From assembly GCF_000412675.1 (NCBI RefSeq), contig NC_021505.1:4520501-4584500 (forward strand): DNA of 64,000 nt, written 5' to 3'. The stretch's first letter is position 1, and each line of letters starts with the position of its first letter. Source of the DNA: Pseudomonas putida NBRC 14164 (GTDB taxonomy: Bacteria; Pseudomonadota; Gammaproteobacteria; Pseudomonadales; Pseudomonadaceae). Shown here one piece after another: positions 7,754 through 16,779 of this stretch. The translations under genes were made by a program, and so were the position numbers. A model generated the notes under the pieces. It searched no databases, was not told the DNA's origin, and worked only from the letters and a program-made list of their open reading frames with translations.

Positions 7754-9751
7754 TCAGGGCTCCAGGCGCCGCCGCTGGTACAACCAGTCAACAATTTCAC
7801 CGCCCGGCACATAGCCGCTTACGGTGTCGCGCAGCAGCTGGCGCACGGTGGCAAAGTCGTCGGCCGCGGTCGCGGTACGCAGTGCATCCAGGCGCTGCTT
7901 CAGCACATCCCAGGTCAGGTAGTCTTCGTTGGCGCTCATGATCATGGGGTGGCGCGTGGCAATCACGTTGTCGCCGATCAACAATTCTTCGTACAGTTTC
8001 TCGCCGGGGCGCAGGCCGGTGAAGTTGATGGCGATGTCGCCCAGCGGGTTGCGCTCGGAGCGGATGCTGAAGCCGGACAGGTGAATCATCTTTTCGGCCA
8101 GTTCCACGATTTTCACCGGCTCGCCCATGTCCAGCACGAACACGTCGCCGCCCTGCCCCATGGAGCCGGCCTGGATCACCAGTTGCGCAGCCTCGGGGAT
8201 GGTCATGAAGTAGCGGGTGATTTTCGGGTGGGTCACCGTCAGCGGCCCGCCGTTCTTGATCTGTTTGTGGAACAACGGAATGACCGAGCCGGAAGAGCCC
8301 AGCACATTGCCGAAACGCACCATGGTGAAACGGGTCTTGTTCACCTGCGACACATTGCCGGTATCGCCCATCAGTACCGGGGCCAGCTCGTTGCTCAGGG
8401 CCTGCAGCACCATTTCGGCCAGGCGCTTGGTGCTGCCCATCACATTGGTGGGGCGTACGGCCTTGTCGGTGGAAATGAGCACGAAGTTCGACACGCCAGC
8501 CTGCAGCGCCGCCTGGGCGGTGTACAGAGTGCCGAACACATTGTTCGACAGGCCTTCGGCAATGTTGTGCTCGACAATGGGCACATGCTTGTACGCAGCG
8601 GCGTGGTAGACGGTGTCTACCTGCCAGGCGCGCATCACGTCGAGCATCTTGGCCTGGTCGCGGACCGAGCCCAGTATCGGGATCAACTGCACGGCCAGCC
8701 CTTCGCGCAGGATGCGCTGCTCCAGCTCGCCAGCGATGGTGTACAGGTTGAATTCACTGTGTTCGAACAGCAGCAGGGTACGCGGCGTCTGCCCCAGGAT
8801 CTGGCGGCACAGCTCGGAGCCGATCGAGCCACCGGCACCGGTCACCATTACGGTCTGGTCGATGATGCAGTGCTGCAGCAGGTCACCTTGTGCAGGCACC
8901 GCGTCGCGCCCCAGTAGGTCGGCGATGTCCACTTCCTGGATATCGTCCACCTTGACCCGGCCGCTGGCCAGGTCCATGAAACCGGGCACACTGCGTACGT
9001 GCAGCGGGTAGCCTTCGAGCAGGTTGAGGATTTCGCGGCGGCGGCTGCGGCTGACCGAGGGCAGCGCCAGCAGGATTTCTTCGGCGCCGGTGTCGTCGAT
9101 CATGCGTTGCAGTTGTTCTGGCTGGTACACCTGCAGGCCGGCGATCACCCGGTCGGTGATGCTGCCATCGTCGTCGATGAACGCTACCGGGCGCATGGCC
9201 TTGCCCATGCGCAGGGCCGCAACCAGCTGGTTACCGGCCGAGCCGGCGCCGTAGATGGCAACCCGTGGCAGGCCATCGTTGCGGTTGGCAAAGGGCACAT
9301 GCTGTACGGCGGTGGCGAACCAGTCACCGAGGAAGTACTGGCGCATGGCCAGGCGCAGGCCGCCGACCATGATCAGGCTCAGCCACCAGTAATTGAAGGT
9401 GATCGAGCGTGGCACCACGTTTTGATGGTTGCTGGCCCAGTAGATGATGAAGCCCAGGATCAGCGCCGACAGTGTCACGGCCTTGATGATGGCGATCAGT
9501 GCGTCATTGCCGAAATAGCGCATGACTGCCCGATACAGGCCAAAGCGGATGAACAACGGGATCGAGATGATCGGCGCGGTGATGAACAACCAGGTGTGGT
9601 CCACAACAGGGTTGGCCAGATCGTCGATGCCCAGGCGCACGACAAACGCCAGCCACAGCGCGAACCAGACCAGAATCACATCAGCCGCTACCTGAATCAG
9701 CCGTTTGTGGCGTCGAGGTAGTCCAAGCAGTCTTGAGCGCAGCTTATCCAT
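7754..9751 (-). CDS. wbpM: WbpM-type UDP-GlcNAc 4,6-dehydratase
   Basis: A large inner-membrane nucleotide-sugar dehydratase that makes the UDP-4-keto-6-deoxy intermediate for FucNAc/QuiNAc-type sugars. The N-terminus has about four hydrophobic helices, followed by two Rossmann regions (YGAGSAGNQL and VTGAGGSIGSEL). The active-site region STDKAVRPTNVMGSTKR has the family's Met in place of the SDR Tyr, followed by Lys. The start chosen is ATG 9751 (MDKLRSRLL) because AAGAGG lies just upstream; an in-frame start at 9781 would add ten residues. Gene order wbpL-wbpM at the end of the locus is the classic Pseudomonas O-antigen boundary. Confidence 0.95.
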   Translation of the reverse strand: MDKLRSRLLGLPRRHKRLIQVAADVILVWFALWLAFVVRLGIDDLANPVVDHTWLFITAPIISIPLFIRFGLYRAVMRYFGNDALIAIIKAVTLSALILGFIIYWASNHQNVVPRSITFNYWWLSLIMVGGLRLAMRQYFLGDWFATAVQHVPFANRNDGLPRVAIYGAGSAGNQLVAALRMGKAMRPVAFIDDDGSITDRVIAGLQVYQPEQLQRMIDDTGAEEILLALPSVSRSRRREILNLLEGYPLHVRSVPGFMDLASGRVKVDDIQEVDIADLLGRDAVPAQGDLLQHCIIDQTVMVTGAGGSIGSELCRQILGQTPRTLLLFEHSEFNLYTIAGELEQRILREGLAVQLIPILGSVRDQAKMLDVMRAWQVDTVYHAAAYKHVPIVEHNIAEGLSNNVFGTLYTAQAALQAGVSNFVLISTDKAVRPTNVMGSTKRLAEMVLQALSNELAPVLMGDTGNVSQVNKTRFTMVRFGNVLGSSGSVIPLFHKQIKNGGPLTVTHPKITRYFMTIPEAAQLVIQAGSMGQGGDVFVLDMGEPVKIVELAEKMIHLSGFSIRSERNPLGDIAINFTGLRPGEKLYEELLIGDNVIATRHPMIMSANEDYLTWDVLKQRLDALRTATAADDFATVRQLLRDTVSGYVPGGEIVDWLYQRRRLEP

Positions 9752-9809
9752 AGAACCTCTTAGGGCTTTCCAACCTGACATGTCTACTGTCTTCGTCCTA
9801 TCACTTTAG

Positions 9810-10823
9810 CTAGTGTTCGAGCTCACCGGCGCGCCAGCGCACGGCCAGATATGCCAATGGCAGGTAGGCAATGATCACACCCCACACGCCGTCCAGGCCC
9901 AGCAACAGCACACACAGGGCAACTGGCAGCAGCCAGAACAGGTTGATCGCAGCCACCGCCAGGGTTACCGGCAGGTGCTTGCCATAGTGACGAGAAGCAA
10001 ACTGGTATGCGTGGCTGCGGTGCGCTTCGTACACCTTGTCACCGCGCAGCAATCGGCGGATGAGGGTGAAGGTGGCATCCACGACAAACACGCCCAGCAG
10101 AATCAGCCAGCACCAGAACAATTGCGGCGAAGCCCAGGCAGCCTGCAGCGACAAGCCCGCCAGTACAATGCCAAGGAAGCCACTGCCGGCATCGCCCATG
10201 AAGATCTTGGCCGGCGGGAAGTTCCAGAACAGAAAACCCAGCGTTGCCGCAGCCAGCAACAGCGGCAGTACCATCAGTTGCGGCACACCGGCCAGGGCCG
10301 ATAGCAGCACCATACCCAGGCAGGCGGTGACCGCTTCGACGCTGGCAATGCCGTCGATGCCGTCCATGAAGTTATACAGGTTAAGCATCCACACGGTGTA
10401 GAACGCCGCAAGAATGAAGCCAAACCACTGCAGGTCGAGGGTAAAGCCGAACACCTGCAACGGCGCCAGGCCGCCCAGCCAGTACAGCATCCACGCGGCG
10501 GCGGCGAAGTGGCCAAGCAGGCGCCAGCGGGCAGCGATGTGGCCGTGGTCGTCCATGAAGCCGATTACCGCGATCAACGCCCCTGCCCCACCAATGGCGA
10601 CCAGCGGCGCCAGCGGCACCGCACCGGCCATGCCCAGTAGCGGCAGGCAGGCCAGGAAGCTCAGCACAATGGCCACGCCACCACCCCGTGGGGTGGGCAC
10701 GGTGTGCGAACTACGCGCGTTGGGCACGTCGATGATCTGCTTGTTCAGGGCGTAGCGCCGTAGCGCAGCAGTCAAAAGCAGGGATGCCCCTGCGACGAGG
10801 GGAATAAGCCACCAAACCGTCAT
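9810..10823 (-). CDS. wbpL: WbpL/WecA-type initiating glycosyl-1-phosphate transferase
   Basis: A MraY/WecA-family polytopic enzyme that transfers a HexNAc-1-phosphate to undecaprenyl phosphate and starts O-antigen subunit synthesis. The 337 residues have about ten hydrophobic helices. Diagnostic loops are RSSHTVPTPRGGG near the N-terminus, GFMDDHG, NLYNFMDGIDG with the acidic cluster, FMGDAGSGFLG, and the late EAHRSHAYQFASR histidine loop. Its ATG overlaps the stop of the WbpV-like reductase (ATGA), linking sugar supply to the initiating transferase. Substrate is likely UDP-QuiNAc or UDP-FucNAc made by WbpM and the reductase (inference from family and context). Confidence 0.94.
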   Translation of the reverse strand: MTVWWLIPLVAGASLLLTAALRRYALNKQIIDVPNARSSHTVPTPRGGGVAIVLSFLACLPLLGMAGAVPLAPLVAIGGAGALIAVIGFMDDHGHIAARWRLLGHFAAAAWMLYWLGGLAPLQVFGFTLDLQWFGFILAAFYTVWMLNLYNFMDGIDGIASVEAVTACLGMVLLSALAGVPQLMVLPLLLAAATLGFLFWNFPPAKIFMGDAGSGFLGIVLAGLSLQAAWASPQLFWCWLILLGVFVVDATFTLIRRLLRGDKVYEAHRSHAYQFASRHYGKHLPVTLAVAAINLFWLLPVALCVLLLGLDGVWGVIIAYLPLAYLAVRWRAGELEH

Positions 10824-11809
10824 TTGTCTTGCCCTTTCAAAAAATTGAGTGCCGTGGCCCGCAGCGCCTGGTCCACATCCAGCGGGGGCTGCCAGCCCAG
10901 CAGTTCACGGGCTTTGCCACTGTCTACCTGCAGCGACCCGCACAGGCGCTGCGCCAGGCCGCCCTTGCCGGCGAGTGTCGCCGCCCCCTTCAGCCAGCTG
11001 GCAGGTACGGGCAGCAACCTGGCGGGCTTGCCCAGTGCCTTGCCCAGCCGCTGCAGCAACTCGGTGGTGGACAGGTCGTCGCCATCGCTGGCCAGGAAGG
11101 TCTGGTTGGCGGCGGCCGGGTGGTCGATGCAGGTCACCAGCAAGTCCACCAGATTATCCAGAGCCACCAGGCTCCGCTTGTTGTGGATGGCGCCAAACGG
11201 CAGCGGTACGCCTTTGCTCAGCCAGTTCATCATGCTGCGGAAATTGGCTTTCACCCCAGGTCCATACACCAGCACCGGCCGGACGATCACCACTTCCAGC
11301 CCGCTTTGCGCTGCCAGCTGGCGCAGCCCGTCTTCGGCTTCGCGCTTGGAGATGCCGTAGGGGTCTGAAGGCGCTGGCGCCTCGTCCGCGCTGAACGGCT
11401 GGCGGCCGTCGGTGGTCTCGCCATTCACCTTCACCGAGCTGACAAAGATGAAGCGCCGTACACCTGCCTGGACCGCAGTCCGAGCCAGGTTCAGGGTGCC
11501 TTCAACGTTTACCCGGCGGAACTCGGCCAGTGGGTCGGTGGCGGTTTCGTGCATCACGTGCACGCGGGAAGCCAAGTGGATAACGGTGTCCACCTGGTCG
11601 AAGTGCCCGGACGCAACGTCCACCGTCGACAGCTCGCTGAATGCACGGTAATCCACGCCCTCCAGCGGCTGGCCAGGCAGCTTCCGCACCAAGGCCCGTG
11701 GCGCCCGGCGCGCGTCTGCAGCAAGCCGCTGCAGCAGCACCTTGCCGACAAAACCGCTACCGCCGGTGACCAGAATGCCTGGGCATTGTGCGTTGCCTTG
11801 CCCGGCCAT
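10820..11809 (-). CDS. wbpV: WbpV/WbpK-like NAD-dependent epimerase/reductase
   Basis: An extended SDR enzyme expected to reduce the 4-keto product of WbpM to UDP-QuiNAc or UDP-FucNAc. It has GGSGFVGKVL at the N-terminus, VIHLASRVHVM, FVSSVKVNGE and YGISKREAEDGL with the YxxxK pair. ATG 11809 is used because it overlaps the upstream stop (ATGA); the TTG codon before it is less likely. At 329 residues it matches WbpV/WbpK, which I cannot tell apart from motifs, so the C4 stereochemistry is unresolved. Confidence 0.85.
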   Translation of the reverse strand: MAGQGNAQCPGILVTGGSGFVGKVLLQRLAADARRAPRALVRKLPGQPLEGVDYRAFSELSTVDVASGHFDQVDTVIHLASRVHVMHETATDPLAEFRRVNVEGTLNLARTAVQAGVRRFIFVSSVKVNGETTDGRQPFSADEAPAPSDPYGISKREAEDGLRQLAAQSGLEVVIVRPVLVYGPGVKANFRSMMNWLSKGVPLPFGAIHNKRSLVALDNLVDLLVTCIDHPAAANQTFLASDGDDLSTTELLQRLGKALGKPARLLPVPASWLKGAATLAGKGGLAQRLCGSLQVDSGKARELLGWQPPLDVDQALRATALNFLKGQDK

Positions 11810-12918
11810 CAACCTCTCCCCGCCCGGCCCAGCAATCGGGTGAACACGCTGCGGTACTGCTCCGCTACCACCGACCAGCGGTAACGGCGGTTGGCAATTT
11901 CATGCAGGCGCGTCGACAGTTGCGCACGGGCGTCAGCATCCCCCAGCAGCGCCTGTACATGGTTGCGCAGCGACGTGCTGTCGGCAAAGTACAGCGCCTG
12001 GTCTTCGGTAGTAGCACGGTTGAACGACACATCGAAGGCCACTACCGGCAAGCCCAGCCACATGGCCTCGACCAGCGACGGGTTGGTACCGCCGGCGCTG
12101 TGGCCGTGCAGGTATACCGTGGCATTGCTGCGCAGGGGGCTCAGTTGCTCTACGTCGTAGATCGGGTCCAGCAGGTGAATGTTGCTCACCCCTTCATACT
12201 GCTTGCGCAGTTGCACGCCGTATTCGCTGTGGTTCCAGTTGCCGATGATCGCCAGCGGCATGCCAGACCCGGCAAAGGCCTCGAGAATGACGTGGATGTT
12301 GTTCTCCGGCTCGATGCGGCACACCGTGAAGGCGTAAGGCGCGCCAAGGAACGGGTACGCCTGGCGGGCTTGCTCGCTTGGCTGGCCGGCCCGGGCCTGG
12401 TCACCACCGTAGGCAATCAGTTCGCTGGGCTTGTTGTATTCGGCGGTCACATACTCCTGCAGCACCTTGTTGTCGGTGATGACCGCGTGGGCAAAGCGCA
12501 CGGCCACGGCTTCAGACAGTTTCAGGAACCAGCGGGCGAAGTTGGACCATTTGGCGCGCTTCCATTCGTAGCCGTCGATGTTCACCACGATCGGCTTGCG
12601 CGTCAGCAGGCGCATGAATGGCAGGGCGATGCAGCCGGAAACCCCCAGGATCAGCATCAGGTCGTGCTTGCGGTAGGCGTGCAGCATGCTCAGCACGTCG
12701 TACGGAATGCTTTGTACGCCATTGGCCTTGAGGTTCAGGTAGACCAGGCGGGCACGTTCGAAAAACTTCGGGCGCTCGGGGTAATGCGGCGCGCTGCAAT
12801 ACACGGTGAGCTCGCAGTCACCCGGCAGGTTGCGCACCAATTGTTCGGTCAGTGTTTCCCAGCCACCGTATTGGGCGGGCAAACCTACCGTACCAATTAC
12901 TGCAATCTTATAGGTCAT
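11809..12918 (-). CDS. GT4 glycosyltransferase with DUF1972 N-terminus, probable rhamnosyltransferase
   Basis: A 369-residue GT-B protein. The N-terminal IAVIGTVGLPAQYGGWETL block is the DUF1972 signature, typical of bacterial beta-1,4-rhamnosyltransferases (WchF/Cps2T type) and relatives. The donor domain has YGGDQARA, CRIEPENNIHVI, IGNW, and GHSAGGTNPSLVEAMWLG with the EX7E-like acidic pair. The ATG start overlaps the end of the upstream GT4 by 11 nt. The rml genes in the same locus make a rhamnose donor plausible, but that is inference from family and context. Confidence 0.85.
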   Translation of the reverse strand: MTYKIAVIGTVGLPAQYGGWETLTEQLVRNLPGDCELTVYCSAPHYPERPKFFERARLVYLNLKANGVQSIPYDVLSMLHAYRKHDLMLILGVSGCIALPFMRLLTRKPIVVNIDGYEWKRAKWSNFARWFLKLSEAVAVRFAHAVITDNKVLQEYVTAEYNKPSELIAYGGDQARAGQPSEQARQAYPFLGAPYAFTVCRIEPENNIHVILEAFAGSGMPLAIIGNWNHSEYGVQLRKQYEGVSNIHLLDPIYDVEQLSPLRSNATVYLHGHSAGGTNPSLVEAMWLGLPVVAFDVSFNRATTEDQALYFADSTSLRNHVQALLGDADARAQLSTRLHEIANRRYRWSVVAEQYRSVFTRLLGRAGRG

Positions 12919-13999
12919 CAAACACCATCACGATATTTTTCTGGAAGTTGGCGGTGGAAAACACACTCGCTTTCATGCGTGCGCGCTCAGACAATGCCTG
13001 GCACAGCTGTGGGTCCTGCGACAGGCGCGCAACCGTGCGCACCAGCTGTTGGTGGTCTTTCGAGTCGATCTGGTAACCCTCTGCCCCATCACCGACCAGC
13101 TCCACCGGGCCGCCTACCGGGGGCACGATGGTCGGGATACCAAAGGCCATCGCCTCGAGAATGGTCAGGCCAAAGGTTTCGACCCACCCATCCACATGGG
13201 ACAGGTTCAGCACCAGGCTGGCTTCGCGGTAGAACCTCGCCACGTCGGCGCTGGCCGGGCTGAGGGTGAGGTTTTTCGGCAATACCTTGCCGGCGAAATA
13301 AGTGTCCACTTCCTGGGCGCTGGCATTGAGCACCAGGTTGAACTTGAGCACCGGGTCCGCAGCCAGTGCCGTGGCCAGTGCGACGAACTCGTCAACGCCC
13401 TTGTAGCCCTTCAGCGACGCCAGCATCAGCACATTGAAGCGGCCGCCATGAAGATGCTGGTACGCCGTGGCCATCGCCTGCTGCTGGAAGCCCTCGGCCA
13501 GGCCGTTGTAAACGGTCACCGCTGGCACCCCGGCAACGCCCTCTTGTGCCTGCAAGTACTTCGACACGTAGACCACCTTGCTGGCACAGCCGGCAATCAC
13601 CCGCCGCAGAAACGCCTTGAGCAGCGCAGGCCGAATGGAGGTTTCGTGCACGTGGTAAACCACTTTGGCACCGCGCAAGCGGGCAGCCAGCGCCGCACCG
13701 AAGGGCAGCATGGTATTGATGAGCACAACCTGCCCGGGGCGCACCTTGCGCAGCAGGCTGAAAAACAGCGCCACTTGCGAACCGGCATACGCCAGCAGGG
13801 TCAGCCAGCGGTTGTCGAAACGCTTGTAGGCAAACTTGCAGGTGCGCACCTGCAGTTCGTCGAGCACGCCGTGGCCGCTGCTGCCCACATGCAGGGTGCA
13901 GTCGGCCCCGCTTTGCTGCAGCGCGGTGATGGTCTGGTTCAGTACCCGGGGGCTACCACTGTAATCATTCAGCAAATGAACAAAGTGCAACGTTTTCAT
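12908..13999 (-). CDS. Glycosyltransferase family 4
   Basis: A 363-residue GT-B enzyme of the O-antigen assembly line. ATG 13999 (MKTLHFVHLLNDYSGSPR) is chosen because it overlaps the upstream acyltransferase stop as ATGA; a longer frame reaching 14113 lies inside that gene. The donor domain shows LMLASLKGYKGVDEFV, LSHVDGWVETFGLTILEAMAFGIPTIVPPVGGP (E-x7-E type) and VELVGDGAEGY. The N-terminal domain includes VVYHVHETSIRP. Donor and acceptor are not predictable. Confidence 0.85.
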   Translation of the reverse strand: MKTLHFVHLLNDYSGSPRVLNQTITALQQSGADCTLHVGSSGHGVLDELQVRTCKFAYKRFDNRWLTLLAYAGSQVALFFSLLRKVRPGQVVLINTMLPFGAALAARLRGAKVVYHVHETSIRPALLKAFLRRVIAGCASKVVYVSKYLQAQEGVAGVPAVTVYNGLAEGFQQQAMATAYQHLHGGRFNVLMLASLKGYKGVDEFVALATALAADPVLKFNLVLNASAQEVDTYFAGKVLPKNLTLSPASADVARFYREASLVLNLSHVDGWVETFGLTILEAMAFGIPTIVPPVGGPVELVGDGAEGYQIDSKDHQQLVRTVARLSQDPQLCQALSERARMKASVFSTANFQKNIVMVFDDL

Positions 14000-14703
14000 G
14001 CCACCCCTTCTTCTGCGATGCGCGCCTTGATGAATTTGGCCGGCACACCGCCATAAATCGAGTTCTTGCGGTACACACCCGCAGCCACCACGGCCCCCGC
14101 GGCAAACACGCAACCGTCTTCGATCACCGCGCCATCGAGCACGGTCACCTTGGCGCCGATCCAGCAGTTGCGGCCAACCTTGATGCCTTGACGGGTCACG
14201 CCCTGCAGGCGGATGGGTTGCAGCGGGTCTTCGAAGTTGTGGTTTTCAGAATGAAAGCTGACAAAGTTGCCGATGATGGTGTCGCTGCCAATCTCGATAC
14301 CGCCGGCGCAACCCAGGAAGCACCCGGCGCCGAGGCCGACGTTGTCGCCAATTACCAGGCCCTTGCCGATGTTGGCCAGGCTGCCGGTGCACTCGATGAT
14401 GATGTGCTTGTTCAGCGATACCGCAGTGCCGAAGCGAATGCCGTCATTGGACAAGGCATCGACGAAGCAGCCTTGGTCGATCACCAGCCCAGGCCCGTAC
14501 TGGATCTTGCCCACTTCCTTCAGTGTCACTCCCGAGCCGATGAACGCCAGCCGCCGCTGGCGAAGCCGGATCACCCCGCGACAGGCCATCACCAGCTTGC
14601 TCACGATCAGCCCAAGCAGGTAGCCCGACGAGATGCGCCGGTCGATTACCATTGGGCGCTTTTTAACCACCAAAACCAGTTTTTCGAGCAAGGCATGCAT
14701 CAT
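13996..14703 (-). CDS. Hexapeptide-repeat (left-handed beta-helix) acyltransferase
   Basis: A 235-residue WcaF/WbbJ-like transferase, probably O- or N-acetylating a repeat-unit sugar with acetyl-CoA. Irregular hexapeptide repeats run from about residue 55 to the C-terminus (IGKGLVIGDNVGLGAGCFLG, then IGSDTIIGNFVSFHSENHNF). The loop histidine in HSENHNFEDP corresponds to the catalytic-His region of the family. It ends VYRKNSIYGGVPAKFIK, the usual terminal coil. Two adjacent ATG codons (14703 and 14700) are possible starts; the first overlaps the GT2 stop as ATGA. Downstream GT4 is coupled by another ATGA. Confidence 0.86.
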   Translation of the reverse strand: MMHALLEKLVLVVKKRPMVIDRRISSGYLLGLIVSKLVMACRGVIRLRQRRLAFIGSGVTLKEVGKIQYGPGLVIDQGCFVDALSNDGIRFGTAVSLNKHIIIECTGSLANIGKGLVIGDNVGLGAGCFLGCAGGIEIGSDTIIGNFVSFHSENHNFEDPLQPIRLQGVTRQGIKVGRNCWIGAKVTVLDGAVIEDGCVFAAGAVVAAGVYRKNSIYGGVPAKFIKARIAEEGVA

Positions 14704-15569
14704 TTCACGGCCCTCACCTGGGTAAACAAGGCCTTGATGAAAGCCGGGCGACGATAGGCCAGCGCTTTGCGAAAGGCAGCATAGACCAGGTACAGGTCCA
14801 GCAGGCCCCGCTGCAGCAGGCTGTGGGAATGAAAGCTGATTCGCAGGCCGTGGATCATTTCCTCGAAGCGGAACAAGGCACGCTCCGGGGTATCGGCGCT
14901 GTGCTCGGACAGGTCGTGGGCAATTTCCACATCCAGCACGCAGGCCTTGGGGAAATACCCCTCGTAGCGGATGAAAAAATCGGTATCGGTGGCATAGAAG
15001 CGCAACCGCTCGTCATAGAAAGGCGTCATGCGCTGGAAGCACTGACGGGTGAAAATCAGGCCGCTATTGATACCCAGCAGGTTTCTCGAGTCCACCAGGC
15101 CAGGGGCCACATCGGGGGTAAGACGGCCCATGAACAACCAGCGCTGGCCGGGGCTGACCAGTTGCCCATGGCTGACCAGGCGGGGCATGAACACGCCCAC
15201 CTGGTCACCGCCCGGGGCACTGCGCACCTGGCCGATCTGCGTCAGGCAACTGGACAGGCGAATGTTCGAGTAGTTGGTGTCGTCGTCCGAGATCATGAAC
15301 AGCTCGACCCCGGCGGCAAATGCCTCTTTGGCCACTTGATTGTAGATGACCGACAGCCGCTGGTTGTCCGCCTCGTACCAGCGTACGCCCGGGCACGGCT
15401 GCGCCATGCCGGGAGAGTTGTTCCAGACATGCAGTTGCAGGTCGACACCCTCATCCTGCAGCAGTGCCTTTTGTGCGAGCAGCGACTGCAGGGCAATCGA
15501 GTCCTGGCTAGCTTTCCGATACAGAACGATCAGTACGGCCAAGCTCAACTTTTGTTCTTCTGTTTTCAC
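14700..15569 (-). CDS. Glycosyltransferase family 2
   Basis: A GT-A fold enzyme of about 289 residues. The N-terminal LSLAVLIVLYRK strand and the metal-binding MISDDDTNY (DXD-type) are visible, with GLIFTRQCFQRM and FYATDTDFFIRYEG in the second half. It is similar in layout to rhamnosyl- and galactosyl-transferases of O-antigen loci. No ATG is available: GTG 15569 or TTG 15572 must be used, and there is no clear Shine-Dalgarno. The start lies inside the 3' end of wzy (about 62 nt overlap), so it may be translated by reinitiation. Confidence 0.84.
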   Translation of the reverse strand: MKTEEQKLSLAVLIVLYRKASQDSIALQSLLAQKALLQDEGVDLQLHVWNNSPGMAQPCPGVRWYEADNQRLSVIYNQVAKEAFAAGVELFMISDDDTNYSNIRLSSCLTQIGQVRSAPGGDQVGVFMPRLVSHGQLVSPGQRWLFMGRLTPDVAPGLVDSRNLLGINSGLIFTRQCFQRMTPFYDERLRFYATDTDFFIRYEGYFPKACVLDVEIAHDLSEHSADTPERALFRFEEMIHGLRISFHSHSLLQRGLLDLYLVYAAFRKALAYRRPAFIKALFTQVRAVK

Positions 15570-16779
15570 CAATGATCACCATCACCACGATCGCGAATAT
15601 GTAAAGGACCACACTGTTCGTATAGGACTGGAAAAAGAACGAGCTCAGGAAGAACGGGTAACTGGCAATCACGAAGTTGCCCAAACCGTTTTTCCATGCG
15701 CTGGCATGCGGCCTGTCCCGGACGATGATCGTCACCAGCTTGTGATACCACAGAATCAACCCGGCCATGATGAGCGCGCCGACCCAGCCGCAGGTGGCCA
15801 GCAGGTTGAGCCAGAACGAATCGAACCAGTACGGCTGGCCCGGGCCCACCGAACCAAAGCCATAGCCCATGGGGTGCGCGCTCAGCACCTCGTACATGTG
15901 CAGCCACTGGCGCTCACGGTCCAACGCAGACAAGTCCTGGGTGTAACCCATCGACAGGTAGGCAAAGATCGCCACGGTCAGGCCAATGAACTGCAGGTAA
16001 CCCAGCAGCGAAATCAGCCAGGCCGTACGCAGCACCCGCGCCACCACCAGCATCGCGCAGATGCACACCAGGCCGATCATGGCCGTGCGCACCGAACCGA
16101 TCACAATCAACCCGCACAGCAGCACAAACGCGGCGCTCAGCAACAGGCGCCGGGTAAGCGACCAGTGACGCCCGCTGAGCAACACGGCCAGCGTCATGGC
16201 GGCGGTATTGAGAATGACGGCGGAAAACTCCAGAGTGCCGGTGAAGAAGCCGGAAACCCGCGGCAGCCCGTCACGCATCGAGTTGTACGGCTGCAGTTCG
16301 TAACCTTTGGCGGTAAGCAGCGGCCAGTACCAGAACTGTTCGGCCGAGGCGATGGTCAGGTATTGGTACAGCGCATACACGCCGGTGAGCACGCTCATGG
16401 CCAGCACCGACCAGTACACATGGCGCAGCTTCTTCTCGGTCGACACCGCCTGTGCCCAGATGGCCACGGCCATACCGATAAACACCGGCACGGCCAATGC
16501 GCGGAACATGCGCACCGACCCTGCACTCAGGTCACCGAACAGCAGGTACAGGAAGGCGAAGAACAAAAGGATCAGCAACGACCGCCCCACCTCGAGGTTG
16601 ACCACACCCCGCGCCGTGATGCTGGCCAGTGCCCGCAACAGCAGCCACATGATCATCAGCAGGCTGATCATTTCGCGCCAACCGGCAAAGGCACTGCCCA
16701 GGCCGAGCGTCAGCACTGCAAAGTCGCTGAAGAACAGCAGGCCGAACAACACGCCGATAAAGATCTTGATCACACTCAC
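15508..16779 (-). CDS. wzy: O-antigen polymerase Wzy
   Basis: A polytopic membrane protein of about 423 residues with ten or more hydrophobic helices and a large periplasmic loop before GYGFGSVGPGQPYW, the usual Wzy/WaaL-superfamily layout. It would join repeat units at the periplasmic face. GTG 16779 overlaps the upstream stop (GTGA) and gives VSVIKIFIGVLFGLLFF; a longer in-frame extension to 16899 is inside the neighbour and hydrophilic, so it is rejected. Wzy proteins diverge greatly, so the call rests on topology, size and the single candidate in a locus with wzx and wzz. A WaaL-type ligase role is less likely here. Confidence 0.84.
   Translation of the reverse strand: MSVIKIFIGVLFGLLFFSDFAVLTLGLGSAFAGWREMISLLMIMWLLLRALASITARGVVNLEVGRSLLILLFFAFLYLLFGDLSAGSVRMFRALAVPVFIGMAVAIWAQAVSTEKKLRHVYWSVLAMSVLTGVYALYQYLTIASAEQFWYWPLLTAKGYELQPYNSMRDGLPRVSGFFTGTLEFSAVILNTAAMTLAVLLSGRHWSLTRRLLLSAAFVLLCGLIVIGSVRTAMIGLVCICAMLVVARVLRTAWLISLLGYLQFIGLTVAIFAYLSMGYTQDLSALDRERQWLHMYEVLSAHPMGYGFGSVGPGQPYWFDSFWLNLLATCGWVGALIMAGLILWYHKLVTIIVRDRPHASAWKNGLGNFVIASYPFFLSSFFFQSYTNSVVLYIFAIVVMVIIGENRRTKVELGRTDRSVSES

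Noticed and set aside
14000..14113. Extended start of the GT4 at 12908-13999
   Set aside because: The extra residues are Gly/Arg/Cys-rich shadow of the hexapeptide acyltransferase gene, and the ATGA overlap at 13999 fits the pattern of neighbours.
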